Origin: Stomoxys calcitrans
Taxonomy: Eukaryota; Arthropoda; Insecta; Diptera; Muscidae
Direction of reading: 5' to 3'
Assembly: GCF_963082655.1 (NCBI RefSeq)
Contig: NC_081554.1
Coordinates: 94,060,245 to 94,124,244 of the forward strand
DNA length: 64,000 bases
Position numbers and translations under genes: made by a program. Under the pieces are notes generated by a model. The model saw only the letters and a program-made list of their open reading frames with translations, had not been told where the DNA came from and searched no databases. How positions within the stretch are numbered: the stretch's first letter is position 1; each line of letters opens with the position of its first letter. This document shows positions 22,497 to 33,594 of the stretch, piece after piece.

Positions 22497-23501
22497 AAAA
22501 AGTAAGAGCGTGCTAAGTTCGTCCGGGACGAATCTTATATACCCTCCACTGTGAATCGCATTTGTCTAGTTTTACAAAGAATATTGAATAAGAACTGTTA
22601 TGCTATTGGAGCTATATCAAGTTATAGTCCGATTCGGACCATAAATGAATGCTGAACATTGTAGAAGTCATTGTGCGATATTTCAGTTCATTCGGAGAAG
22701 AATTGCGCATTGTATTGGCTCAAGAAGCAAAAATCGGGAGATGTGTTTATATGGGAGCTGTATCAAGCTATTGATCGTTTCAGACCATACTAGACACGTA
22801 TGTTGAAGGTCACGAGGTAAGCCGTTGAACAAAATTTCTGCCAAATCGGATGAGAATTGCGCCCTCTGGAGGCTCCAGAAGTCAAGATCCCAGATCGGTT
22901 TATATGACAGCTATATCAGGTTATGTACCGATTTGCGCCATACTTTGACCAGTTGTTGGAAGTCATAACAAAACACCGCAAGCAAAATTTCATCCAAATC
23001 GGATGAGAATTGCGCCCTCAAGAGGCTCAAGAAGTCAAGATCCAAGATCGGTTTATATGACAGCCATACCAGATTATGAACCGATTTGAATCATACTTAA
23101 CACAGTTGTTGGAAGTCATACCAAAACACCACGTGCAAAATTCCAGTAAAATCCGACGAGAATTGCGCCCTCCAGGAGCTCAAGAAATCAAGACCCAAGA
23201 TCGGGTTATATGGCAGCTATATCAAAACATGGACCGATTTGGCCCATTTACAATCCCAACCGACCTACACTAATAAAAAGTATTTGTGCGAAATTTCAAG
23301 CGGATAGCTTAACTCTTTCGAAAGTTAGCGTGCTTTCGACAGACAGACAGACGGACGGACGGACATGACTAGATCGACATGAAATGTCATGACGATCAAG
23401 AATATATATTTTATGGGGTCTTAGATGCCTATTTCGATGTGTTACAAACAGAATGAAGAAATTAGTATACCCCCCATCCTATGGTGGAGGGTATAAAAAT
23501 T
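22497..23501 (+). repeat. Family A copy 6, both ends present
   Basis: Left end AAAAAAGTAAGAGCGTGCTA, then the variant hairpin TTCGTCCGGGACGAA, in which both arms changed together relative to TTCGGCCGGGCCGAA. Right end CCATCCTATGGTGGAGGGTA then TAAAAA. Few internal units. Confidence 0.8.
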
Positions 23502-23990
23502 AGTGGAAATTAGTCTGTCATTTGTGAATGGACAATGATATCTTCACGAAATGTTGTTGGGTTATAGCTATGCAAATTATATGCAATATTTTGGCACTAA
23601 AAAATTTTGCTCGGGCTCCCATTTATGGTCCGATTTTCAAAATTTTCACTGGAAAGTGCTCTAAACGCCCTACAAAATGCATGCTTTTGTGTACGAGAAA
23701 TCTTTTATTGTGTCTAAGAAATTCGACTAACAGATTTTTTTGAAATTTTCATTAAGACTGGTGGCTTTTTTCTGTGAAGATATTTCTGAACTGATTTCCA
23801 TCTTCTAAGCTGATTTGGATATCTGACTATGTTTTTCTATATATTCTATATTTCCATATTCTATTCTTCAGTCAAAAGTTATGCGAAAAACTAATTTCTT
23901 TGTTTTGTCCATATAAAGAAGTTTAAAGTAAAACTTTCAATTTAAAGAGGACTTAACGTAGATGCGTTTCAAATTAAATTTTTGTAACTT
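23502..23990. other. Noncoding DNA
   Basis: AT-rich stretch; no repeat family or domain recognised. Confidence 0.4.
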
Positions 23991-23994
23991 ATCC

Positions 23995-24215
23995 TGACTC
24001 TAGTAACTCTGCTGCTCTCGGGTTTTTCTCTGTCACTCTCTCTACTAATATCCTTAAAAACAAATTTTAATAATTTTGGTGCCGCAGAGTATTGAACTCT
24101 TGATCTCATGTTTAATAGTATTGCACGCATCCTCTAGCCTACCGACATCATCTTCTTTGTGATGAAATAACTCAACAAATACTGCCGCACAGTAATAAGT
24201 GTATCAATTAATTAT
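23995..24215 (+). repeat. Copy 1 of a repeat shared with 33595-33705, carrying an insertion
   Basis: GGGTTTTTCTCTGTCACTCT, CCTTAAAAACAAATTTTAAT, then after 118 extra bases GTAATAAGTGTATCAATTAA. The copy at 33595 has the same blocks without the 118-bp interruption. Confidence 0.65.
24074..24191 (-). mobile_element. tRNA-like insertion, candidate SINE
   Basis: This segment is absent from the paralogous copy near 33665, so it is an insertion. Its minus strand has a TAGGCTAGAGGATGCGTG A-box-like region and AGAGTTCAATACTCT, a hairpin with a 7-nt TTCAATA loop like a tRNA T-arm and B-box. A tRNA-derived SINE or an inserted tRNA pseudogene are both possible. Confidence 0.4.
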
Positions 24216-24217
24216 AC

Positions 24218-25320
24218 CCTACACCACCACTGTGGTACAGGATATTATAAGTTTGTGCATTTGTTTGCAACGCTTAGAATGAGAAGAGCTAGACCCATTA
24301 ATAAGTATACCGATCGGCTTAGAATCACTTCCTGATTCGATTTAGCAATGTCCGTCTGCTATTTTAGTCCGATCTTTAAAAGATTGGGCATGGGGTGTTT
24401 TTTTTTTTTTGAGGTCTACATATGTGTGCAAAATTTCAAAAAAAAAATCGGTCTAGATTTAGATATAGCTGTCATGTATATCTTTAACCGAATATGGACT
24501 TTTAGGGCCATTTTAGTCCGATCTTTAAAAGATTTTGCGCGAGATGTTTAATTTGATGTCCTAATATGTGTGGAAAATTTCATGAAAATGAGTCCAGATT
24601 TAGATATATCTCCCATGTATATCTTTCATCCGATATGGCCTTTTAAGGCTGTAAAAGCCAAAATCTGGTCCGATCTTTACAAAATTTGGGATGGTGTGTT
24701 TAATTTGACGTCTACATATGTGTGCGAAATTTCATAAAAATCGTTCTAGATTTAGATATAGCTTCCATATATATCTTTCCTCCGATATGGGGTTTTAAGC
24801 CTGTAGAAGCTACAATTTTGGTCCGATATTTAAAAAAATTAGCACGAGGTGTCGTTTTTGACGTTTTCATAAGCATGCAAAATTTCGACAAAATAAGTCC
24901 ACATATAGATATAGGAATTTTAAAAATTTAATTCCGATATGGAATTTTAAGGCTGTCGAAGCCTCATATTTTTTTCAATCTTTATATAATTAAGCATGAG
25001 TTGTTTTATTTAACGTCTTAATATGTGTGCCAAATTTCGTCAAAATCGGTCCAGATTCAGATGTAGCCCCCATGTATATATTTCATCCGATATGGAGTTT
25101 TAAGGCTGTAGAAGCCACAATTTCAGTCTTAACAAGATTTGGCACGAGGTGTTTAATTTGACATCCCAATACGTGTGCAAAATTTTATAAAATTCGGTTT
25201 TATTTATATATACTACCCTTATATATATTTTTTATCCGATATGTCAATATTTCAATAGGTATGCAAAATTAAAGTCTGACTAGATTTGGAGATAAGTTTT
25301 ATATATTAAAAGTAGCACGA
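24218..25320 (-). repeat. DINE-like repeat, family C copy 1
   Basis: Starts TATACCCTACACCACCACTG and repeats blocks such as TTTAGATATAGCTCCCATGT, CATCCGATATGG, TTTTAAGGCTGTAGAAGCCA and GTGTGCAAAATTTC about every 150-170 bp. No right terminal hairpin is seen. Confidence 0.6.
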
Positions 25321-25343
25321 ATACTAGTTTTTTAAAATAAGTT

Positions 25344-25658
25344 TAAACAAACAAATTTTGCCCGTGCACATTCCACTAAAGAACAAAGGCAAACTTCTCA
25401 CATATTAATAAGTGCAGTCCGATTCAAGTTTTCAGTTAAATGATGAGGGGTTTACTTTTTATAGCCGAGTTCGATCGCCGTGCCGCAGTGCGTCACCTCT
25501 TGCGAGAGGAGTTTTTACATGGCATAGTATCTCACAAATGTTGCCGGTATTAGGAGAGGAAAACCACCTCTGAAAGTTTTTTTCTGATAGTCTTGCCAGG
25601 ATTCGAACTCCCGTTCAGCGTCATAGGCGGACATGCCAACCTCTGCGTTACGGTGGCC
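25344..25658 (-). mobile_element. tRNA-derived SINE with 11-bp target duplication
   Basis: A 315-bp element read on the minus strand: GGCCACCGTAACGCAGAGGT head (A-box region), B-box GGGAGTTCGAATCC near 25605, a GC-rich body (GCGGCACGGCGATCGAACTC) and the tail TTTAGTGGAATGTGCACGGG then CAAAATTTG. It is flanked by TAAAATAAGTT at 25333-25343 and 25659-25669, a target-site duplication typical of LINE-driven insertion. Confidence 0.85.
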
Positions 25659-25669
25659 TAAAATAAGTT

Positions 25670-26395
25670 GAAATGGGTCTGGCAGTAAATGAAGATAAGA
25701 CGAAATGGATGGTTTCAACTCCCAAAAAGCCTTGCACAACCGAGCAGATAAAGAACATGGAGAAAGTTGGGAACCACAAGAGATAGTCAGTAACTTTATC
25801 TACATCGGCACCGCCGTAACCGAAACGAATGACACCAGTTTTGAGATAAAGCGAAGAGTAATACTGCCAAACACATGCTACTTTGGACTAAGTAAGCAGT
25901 TTAGAAACAAAGCCACCTCTCGACAGACGAAGACTGCACTTTACAAGACACTGATACTACCCGTGCTGTTATATGGTTCTGAAGCATGGGTACTTGTAAA
26001 AGCAGATGAGGCAGTGCTTGGAGTATTTGAGAGAAAGATTCTTCGTAAAATATATTGACTAGTTTGCGTTAACGGAGAATATAGTCGATGTATGAACCAC
26101 GAGCATAGTTACACGCATCAAAATACAACGGCTGCGTTGGCTAGGTCATGTTGTCAGAATGGATGAAGAAGCTCCAGCAAAGAAGTCTTTTGTAGGCAAA
26201 CACGGTGGTACACGCAAACCGGGAAGACCAAAAGCCCGATGGAAAGATCAAGTTGTGGGAGACACCTCGAAACTTGGTGTCAAAGATTTTAGAATGAGCG
26301 CAGAAGATCGAGGCGCTTGGAACGCTATTCTACGTTCGGCTAGTGGAAGAAATATTCTGTCATATCCAATTAAAGTAAGTAAAATAATTAAAATA
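25670..26395 (+). pseudogene. RTE-type LINE 3' fragment
   Basis: The reading MGLAVNEDKTKWMVSTPKK precedes FIYIGTAVTETNDTSFEIKR, ATSRQTKTALYKTLILPVLL then YGSEAW, and after a frameshift near 26058 RMDEEAPAKKSFVGK and GRPKARWKDQV. These are the C-terminal blocks of RTE-clade reverse transcriptases. A second shift lies near 26158. It could belong to the same family as the split copy at 13795-16065, but the two do not overlap enough to test. Confidence 0.75.
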
Positions 26396-26718
26396 AGTTT
26401 AATAAAAAAATTTTGTTTTGTTGACCGATCGTGGGGCATGGGAGTTTTGTCCGCCTATTTTAACAAATACCTCAACTAAAGATTTTGTTGAAAGTCCACA
26501 AAATTTCAAAAGAGACTTACTAACGTACTTCAACAAATAATTTCTTTGATTCAATGCTAAAATTCGTTGAGAATTTAAAGTTTCACATACAAATTTGGTA
26601 GTTGGTTTTTTCTAAGAGATATTTTTTTCTGTGTAGCAGTTCTCTTCCACAACATGTGTTTTTGTTGTGATAGACATATAATAATGTTGTGATAGACATA
26701 GATAAGGGGTATATTGAA

Positions 26719-26735
26719 TTATATATATATATATG

Positions 26736-26816
<81 letters not shown>

Positions 26817-26832
26817 ATATATATATATATAT

Positions 26833-26868
<36 letters not shown>
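26719..26868. repeat. Compound (TA)n microsatellite
   Basis: About 150 bp of TA interrupted by TATGTATGTATA near 26731 and 26808 and by the complementary TATACATACATATA near 26833. The TYR-ILE repeat ORFs across it are artefacts. Confidence 0.95.
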
Positions 26869-26869
<1 letters not shown>

Positions 26870-26871
<2 letters not shown>

Positions 26872-27560
26872 GAGTCAACGATGTCTGTCCGCCCATCTGT
26901 TGTTATCACTCTACAGCCTACAAAAGTTGAGATATTGAGCTGAAAATTGGCACAGATATGCCTTTTTGCTGCACGCACGGGCCAAATCAGACCATATTTC
27001 GATATAGCTGCCATATAGACCAATCTGCCGATTAAGGGTCCGAAACCCATAAAAGCTGAATTTATTATCCGATTTTGCAGATATTTGAAACAGTGAGTTG
27101 TTTTAAGCCTCCCAACATCCGACCCAAATAATGTTCGGATCGGACTTTGGATATAGCTGCCATATAGACCGATCAGCCGTTTAAGTGTTTGAAACCCTTA
27201 AAAACTTCATTTGTTACCCGATTTCGCTTAAATTTTAAATGGCCTCCCGACATCCGTTCTGCGGATAAAAGATCTGTTACCCGATTTTGCTTAAATTTGA
27301 AACAGTGAGTTATTTAATCATTCGATATCCAACTTAATATGGTTCAGATTGGACTATATTTAGATATAGCTTCCATATAGACCGATACACCGATTAAGGG
27401 TCTGAAGCCCATAAAAACTGTATTTATTACCCGATTTCGCTGAAATTTAATATGATGAAATGTTTTAATCCTATCCGACCAACATATGGTCCACATCGGC
27501 CTATATTTAGATATAACTGTCATAGAGACCTATCTTCTGATTTATAGGAAAATATAGAAA
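26870..27560 (-). repeat. DINE-like repeat, family D
   Basis: Repeating units with GATATAGCTGCCATATAGAC, CGATTAAGGGTC, AAACCCATAAAAGC and TTATTACCCGATTT, spaced about 150-160 bp. The core TATATGGCAGCTATATC (minus strand) is the same as in family A. Confidence 0.6.
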
Positions 27561-28361
27561 GCTGTATAGAAGCCTCCACACCTAATATGTTTAAAAAGTC
27601 TTCTTCTTTCGCCTGGAGTTCAGGCGAAAAGCGTCTCATAGTAGTTGGTATGTTGTGGTCTTTAGCTTTCCTTTTTCATTCTAGAAAAAAGTTTCCGATT
27701 ATATACTTTTTTTATATGAGATATTTTTAAATATGAGATATAATGTCTACCCAATATGGACACCTGAGCTATTTTCTTATACAGTGTCGACAAATCACAC
27801 ATTCAGAAATCTAAAAGGAGTAAAAATCACTCTGCCATTTTTTTAATGAATGGAGATATCCATATTACATCGCGCGTTTGCCAGAAAAGGCCGATGGACT
27901 AGGCAGCTAAAAGGCATTCAAGGATTAGATAGGATCAGTCTTGTTCTCAAGACTCGAATTAGGAGTCTTCGTCAAAATTATCTGCAGAACAGTAGCCTTT
28001 CAGCTAGTAGAACCTGTCGCAGCCGTTACTCCAGTCAAGGTCTCAGTGGCAGACAACATGGTACGGCCTGGTACCACCACAGCTGTTGGGTCTTTGGAGT
28101 CCATTCGGAGAATACTTTCGGGCTCTAGATATGCAGCTCCACTGGAAACAAATGCGGACCATCAGGCACCTAGTGGATAACACTATCGTATCTATTGATG
28201 AGTGGGTATAAAATTTCTTGGCCTAAATAACTATCTATTACGAGGTGTGGAGATATTCTTGAAAAACGAAATAACAATACGCCCACTCCACTAAAATTTT
28301 CAAATAAGAATAAATTACTTTGTTTGCATTTGAATTATTTTGTAGAAAATTTAAATCGGGT
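27561..28361. other. Noncoding DNA
   Basis: Two overlapping ORFs at 27850-28180 carry no recognisable domain. 28055-28125 resembles the sequence near 48470-48530 (shared GTCTTTGGAGTC and ACCACCACAGC-type blocks), so part may be an old repeat. Confidence 0.35.
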
Positions 28362-28368
28362 AATGATT

Positions 28369-28673
28369 CAGTCCACCGTAGCGCAGAGGTTAGCATGTCC
28401 GCTTTTGACGCTGAACGCCTGGGTTCAAATCCTGGCGAGACCATCAGGAAATGTTTTCAGCGGTGGCTTTCCTCTCCTAATGTTGGCAACATTTGTGAAG
28501 TACTATGCCATGTAAAGCTTCTTTCCATAGAGGAGTCGCACTGCGGCACGCCGTACGGACTCGGCCCCTTATCATTCAGCTTAAAAAACTTGAATCAGAC
28601 TGCACTCATTGATATGTGAGAAGTTTGCCCCTGTTCTTTAGTGGAATGTTCATGGGCAAAATTTCCAATTTGC
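28369..28673 (+). mobile_element. tRNA-derived SINE, full length
   Basis: Head CCACCGTAGCGCAGAGGTTA (A-box TAGCGCAGAGG), then GGGTTCAAATCCTGG (B-box), the body (CGCACTGCGGCACGCCGTAC) and the tail GTGGAATGTTCATGGGCAAA. AATGATT flanks both sides (28362-28368 and 28674-28680), a weak 7-bp duplication. The ORFs through it are not genes. Confidence 0.8.
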
Positions 28674-28679
28674 AATGAT

Positions 28680-28843
28680 TGAGGCTTTAAGGGGCTCATA
28701 AAGTCAAACTCAGAGATGGGTAAATAGGAGGGCGATATCTATTTTTGGAAATATTGAGTCGAATTCGGCATGAGTGTTGGGGCCGTTGAATAAACAGCAG
28801 AGTTTACTTAGTATACCTCTCCTATTGTGGTGGGTGTAAAAAT
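28680..28843 (+). repeat. Family A-like right-end fragment
   Basis: Contains TAAGGGGCTCATAAAGTCAA and ends TAGTATACCTCTCCTATTGT followed by GGTGGGTGTAAAA, a diverged form of the right terminus. Confidence 0.4.
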
Positions 28844-28849
28844 CTTAAC

Positions 28850-29805
28850 TTGTAGACTTATATTCCCATTTAAGCCTTTTGATTCATTTAGGACGTATAT
28901 TGACATTCAAAGTTATTCTACTATACCTAAGAGTAATAATTTTACAATACGATGCTGTTATTTGATAGTCTAACTACCATCGCTGTAGTAACGCGGTATT
29001 AGTATTTGATGCTTTAAATGGAATTGTTCAATTACTTTGTAGGCGCATTTTCCCCATTTCTTTTCATTTCGTTGCCATTTCAATTTGCAATCATTTACTC
29101 ATTTCGCTTCTCTCCCGTTCGCTATCTGTCCATGTGCCAATCGACCGCCCCTATAGCTGTGGTGGACCCAATTTTATGGCATAGTCGTAATTGTATTTGC
29201 ATAGCAACCAATTTAAATAAAAAACACAAATTGCAAAACAGCAATTGCACCATACTGCTGTTCGCTGCTCTTCCACATGGGCAATAAGAGGCACTCGTTT
29301 TAAAGCAGCTGTATAAAAAAAGAGAGCGCACATGAAAGGATTTTCCTTGTTTAAATTAGACAAAAAGGTAATTTAAATAAAATAATGAAAACAGCAACAG
29401 CACCAACCACAACAACAACGACAACGAGATATCCAAATGTACAATTTCAGATTTCGGCACGAAAACAATGGATTCGAATTTATTCCTTTCATTTATCCAA
29501 TGAACGTGACATGACCAATTACTGCTGACATTCAGTGGATCCAATTAAAATGGACATTCTCGTAGAAGTGTGAAAAATGTGTGCGAAAGTTTCATTGCTT
29601 AATAGAGTCGAATTACAACTTATAATAAAAAAGTTTTCGAAGCGGCATTGAAAGAACCTCTAAAGGAGAAAATTGTGGCCTTGATTTTGGAGCATTGAAA
29701 TTTCTGGCTCACTTTGGTCAAGCTACTGTAAAAAAATACATAGGGTTTTTCTCATTTCATTAAGTAAGGTTTGCCGTTTCATGCTGGAAAGATATACGCG
29801 CCAAT
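28850..29805. other. Noncoding DNA
   Basis: Apparently single-copy; contains AACAGCAACAGCACCAACCA and similar CAA-rich runs near 29390-29425. No supported gene. Confidence 0.4.
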
Positions 29806-29810
29806 GACGA

Positions 29811-30235
29811 GTCGAAATTATTAAAATTTACTACCGAAATTCGAAGTCAGTAAAGCGGTGAGGCTCATTTCTGGCTGAGTGGCTTCGCCAATAAGCAAAA
29901 TAAGCGTTATTTGTCAGACAGGAACCCACACGTACACCATGAGTCATCATTGCATCCCGAAAGAAATACTGTTTAGTGGGGTCTATGGGCTGGCGGCGTC
30001 ATTGGGCTGTACTTCCTTCGTGATGCTCAAGATCGGCACGTTACTGTGAATGAAAATCGTTACCTTTCAATGATAACAGAATATTTTTGGCCCCAATTGG
30101 ATGATATGGACTTGGGGGACATGTGGTTCCAACAGGACGGCGCCACAAGCAACACAGCGAATGTTACAATCAATTGATTAGAAACCAATTTTGGAGAACG
30201 TGTTATCTCGTGCGATTTGACGCTGTTAGATTAAT
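29811..30235 (+). pseudogene. Mariner/Tc1-type transposase remnant
   Basis: An N-terminal scrap RVEIIKIYYRNSKSV (start of the HTH region) is fused by an internal deletion to the catalytic part: GEAHFWLSGFANKQNKRY, WAGGVIGLYFLRDA, VNENRYLSMITEYFWPQLDD and MWFQQDGATSNTANVTI, ending CDLTLLD. In this group the block before EAHF normally reads SDEAHF and the Asp is catalytic; here it reads SGEAHF, although the deletion junction lies next to it. The second Asp (QQDGA) is kept. Stop codons follow HPERNTV and VTIN. The C-terminus is cut off at about 30235 where a minus-strand LINE-A copy begins. Confidence 0.8.
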
Positions 30236-31740
30236 TGTTCACATCCGCTAAATCAGACAGGTTCTCAAAGAAATGAGAACCTAAAGTGGAACTCCTTCTG
30301 ACTGGCTGTGCGGGACACACACACAGGTGTTCTATAGTCTCTTCTTCTTCGATATCCTCACAGCTTCGGCAACCTTCAGTCTGTTCCCATGTTTTCCGAT
30401 TAGACAGTGACCTGTCATGACGGACACAATAACTGAGACGTCTGTTCAAGGCAATGACAGCACAGCGGTAGACCTCTTCAAGTCTAGATTAGGCCACATA
30501 GTTTTGGAATGCTCAGAGCCACCCCTTTGTGACCATCCATCATTCGTTGTCCTTCGGCCCTTGTCCTGAAAACTTAGCTTACATGTTGCTAGAGGCATAC
30601 CCATATATTCCAATTTCCCTGAATTTTGTAAAGTAGTTTCTTAGTAGCGGAACCTCGTCCGCTTTTCAGTTGCCTAGGATATCTCTGTGGCCCGGCACCC
30701 AAATTACAAATTTTGCCCTTGAACATTCCACTAAAGAACAGGGGCAAACTTCTCATTGCACTAGTCCGATTTAAGTTTAAGCTTCCTTTTATAACCGAGC
30801 CCGAACGGCGTGCCGCATTGCGACACCTCTTTGGAGAGAAGTTTTACATGGCAAAGTACCTCACAAATGTTGCCAGCATTAGGAGGGGAAAACCACAGCT
30901 GAAAAATTTTTTAATGATCTCGCCAGGATTCGAACGGCCATGCTAACCTCTGCGGTATGGTGGCCTCCAGCCCGGCACCCAGAACTGGTGAATTTTGAAC
31001 TGTTCAGCCATCTCGTTGAGAGATTTGCGACAGTCGAGGGCGGTTTTTGTGTTCAGGTATATGTTTTCCTGGGATTTATTGGCTGTCTGAGAAGATCGTC
31101 GTTATGACATTATATATAACAATTCCACCACTTCCTTAATTGCAAGGTTCTCCGCTTGTTGCACACTGCAGTGATTGGGTAACCTTTTCGATACGACCAG
31201 TTCTGGTCGTCTAGTTTGATACCATCCGAATAGAAGTCCATGCAACTTCTTTTACCAGGGATATCGTAGTTCCAATCGGTTCTATCAGAAATAGTGGGAC
31301 AGTACTTTTTATCAAAAAGCGGTTTAGGTAGGGTGTAATCCACAATGCCTGGAACATTGGACATTATATCAAGGATAACATAGTGTCCGTAGCTGCCATA
31401 TGACCAAAGAGAAAGCTCCCTTAGCCTCACGGCAGTGGTCGCAGCAATTTGTCTGGCCACAAAGTCTAGAGGCGTTTGATTTAGCATTAAATTCAATGCA
31501 CTAAATGGTGTCGTCCTTAGTGCGGCTGTAATGCACATACAAGCCATCATTTGGATCCGGTTAAGTATTGAGCAGTGGGTGCACAACACCATATAGCATT
31601 ATTGGTGTGACAACTGCAATTTTTGTCCAATGGCTGTCTTGCAGGTGAATAGGGCAAGAGTTACATTTCTTGCCCTTTCCAACATGTTGGATTGAAGTTT
31701 GATTTCCTGTCCAGCAAAACACTCAGGTATTTTGCGCTTT
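30236..31740 (-). pseudogene. LINE-A copy split by a SINE
   Basis: On the minus strand from 31740: the end of the polymerase domain (KYLSVLLDRKSNFN, MLERARNVTLALFTCKTAIG, TPIMLYGVV), then ILNRIQMMACMCITAALRTT, the linker (31592-31110), RNase H with SCMDFYSDGIKLDDQ (the TDGS motif degraded to SDGI), the WVPGH region interrupted by a SINE at 30702-30970, and the zinc-knuckle tail (RSCEDIEEEETIEHLCVC). The 3' end is missing: it stops at GCGGATGTGAAC, about 150 bp short of the element end seen in other copies. Confidence 0.8.
30702..30970 (-). mobile_element. tRNA-derived SINE inside LINE-A RNase H, 11-bp duplication
   Basis: A 269-bp SINE on the minus strand with tail AGTGGAATGTTCAAGGGCAA, body and a partly deleted head (TCGAATCCTGGCGAGA, then GAGGTTAGCATGG). 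Flanked by CCCGGCACCCA at 30691-30701 and 30971-30981, a perfect duplication of the LINE codons for the WVPG(H) motif. Confidence 0.85.
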
Positions 31741-31754
31741 CTGTGAATGGAAAA

Positions 31755-31863
31755 AGGGGACAACCACCACTGAAAATTGTTTCTGATGTTCACGCCAAGA
31801 TTCAAACCTGGGCGTTCAGCGTCATAGACGGACATGTTAACTTCTACGCTATTGTGGCCGCCA
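31755..31863 (-). mobile_element. SINE head fragment
   Basis: Minus strand: GGCGGCCACAATAGCGTAGA, TGACGCTGAACGCCCAGGTT, GAACATCAGAAAC and CAGTGGTGGTTG. The tail half is missing. Confidence 0.6.
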
Positions 31864-32111
31864 AGTACAAGTCCTAAATTTTGTCTCAATTTTCGGGAAA
31901 AAGGTCCCTAATTCAAATTTGTCGCTTCTTAATAGCCGAAATCGTAAAATTTGGCTTGCTCTTTGTGAGTAAAATACAATAATTTATGACGGCCGCATAT
32001 TCTTAGAAATTTTTCTTCATTACTTTCTACATTTGGAATGTAAGTTTCACAGTGGAATATTAATTTCTAATTGTGGTTAAGCTAAACGAAAATAAGTGTG
32101 TATTAACTAAA

Positions 32112-33089
32112 ACAAGAAAAAGCGTGTTAAGTTCGGCCGGGCCGAATCTTATATACCCTCCACCATGGATCGCATTTGTCGAGTTCTTTTCCCGGCATCT
32201 CTTCTTAGGTAAAAAAGGATATAAGAAACGATTTGCTCTGCTATTAGCGCGATATCAAGATATGGTCCGGTTCGGACCACAATTAAATTATATGTTGTAG
32301 ACCTGTGTAAAATTTCATCCAATTTGAATTGAGCCCTATGGGGTCAAGAATTAAAAATGGGAGATCGATTTATATGGGAGCTGTATCAGGCTATAGACCG
32401 ATTCAGACCATAATAAACACGTTGATGGTCATGAGAGGATCCGTCGTACAAAATTTCAGGCAAATCGGATAATAATTGCGACTTCAAGAAGTCGAGATCC
32501 CAGATCGGTTTATATGACAGCTATATTAGGCTATGAACCGATATGAACCTTATTTGACACAGTGGTTGGTAGTAAGAATAAAGTACGCCATGCAAAATAT
32601 CAGCCAAATCGGATAGGAATTGCGTCCTCTAGAAGCGCAAGAAGTCAAGTCCTCAGATCTGTTTATATCAGGTTATGGACCGATTTGAACCATACTTGGC
32701 ACAGTTGTTGGATATCATAACAAAACACCTCATGCAAAATTTCATTCCAATCGGATAAGAATTGCGCACTCTAGAGACTCAAGAAGTCAAGACCCAAGAT
32801 CGGTTTATATGGCAGCTATATCAAAATATGGACCGATATGGCCCATTTACAAAACCAACCGACCTACACTAATAAAAAGTATTTGTGCAAAAATTGTGCT
32901 TTCGACACACAGACAGACGGACGGACGGACGGACGTATGGACGGACATGTCTAGATCGACATAAAATGTCGCGACGATTAAGAATATATATACTTTATGG
33001 GGTCTCAGACGAATATTTCGAGTAGTTACAAACAGAATGACGAAATTAGTATTTATATAATTAGTATCCTATGATGGAGGGTATAAAAA
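32112..33089 (+). repeat. Family A copy 7, both ends present
   Basis: Left end AAACAAGAAAAAGCGTGTTA, hairpin TTCGGCCGGGCCGAA and TATACCCTCCACCATGG; right end CCTATGATGGAGGGTATAAA. The right-hand copy of the border includes a local duplication (TTAGTATTTATATAATTAGT). Confidence 0.8.
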
Positions 33090-33594
33090 TATATGTATTG
33101 ACGAAAATTCTGGGGGACTACAGATTCCCTGGGTGTGGCTAAGCCGCCCATCCCAGGACCCCTTAGCTACGCCAATGAGCTCAATGAACCCAGAATTTGC
33201 TTCGTACCTAATTTTTTCAGTTTCCTGGGGATACTCATCCAGTTTCATTAGAAGATAAAACAAGAATTTAATAAACTATTCGGTGTCTTCGCTGATATGT
33301 TGGATGGACGCTAATGGTCTTTCGGTGAACACTACACAAATTAAAATAATTTTGAAAAACAGCCACTTTTGTTGAAAAACAACTACGAAAGTTGATAACT
33401 TTCCTGCAACAATTTATTTTGAATCTCAATGACCCAAAGTACAAATTGTTGTTGAAAAGCACTCTTTGCAAGCCAAAATATAACAACAACAATAATATAT
33501 CCATAAACAAGGCAAAAAAACATATAACCAGCCAACGCATGTGCTTTGTTTCGGGAGGTGGTGTTTTTGTTTTCTTTGTTCGGCTCGCGCTACT
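33090..33594. other. Noncoding DNA
   Basis: A 123-codon minus-strand ORF (33268-33639) has a basic N-terminus and one hydrophobic stretch but no recognisable family, and runs into a repeat. I do not call it a gene. Confidence 0.35.

Noticed and set aside
26583..27050. ORFs rich in Tyr-Ile repeats
   Set aside because: Translation of the (TA)n microsatellite; the tract is stop-free in some frames by composition.
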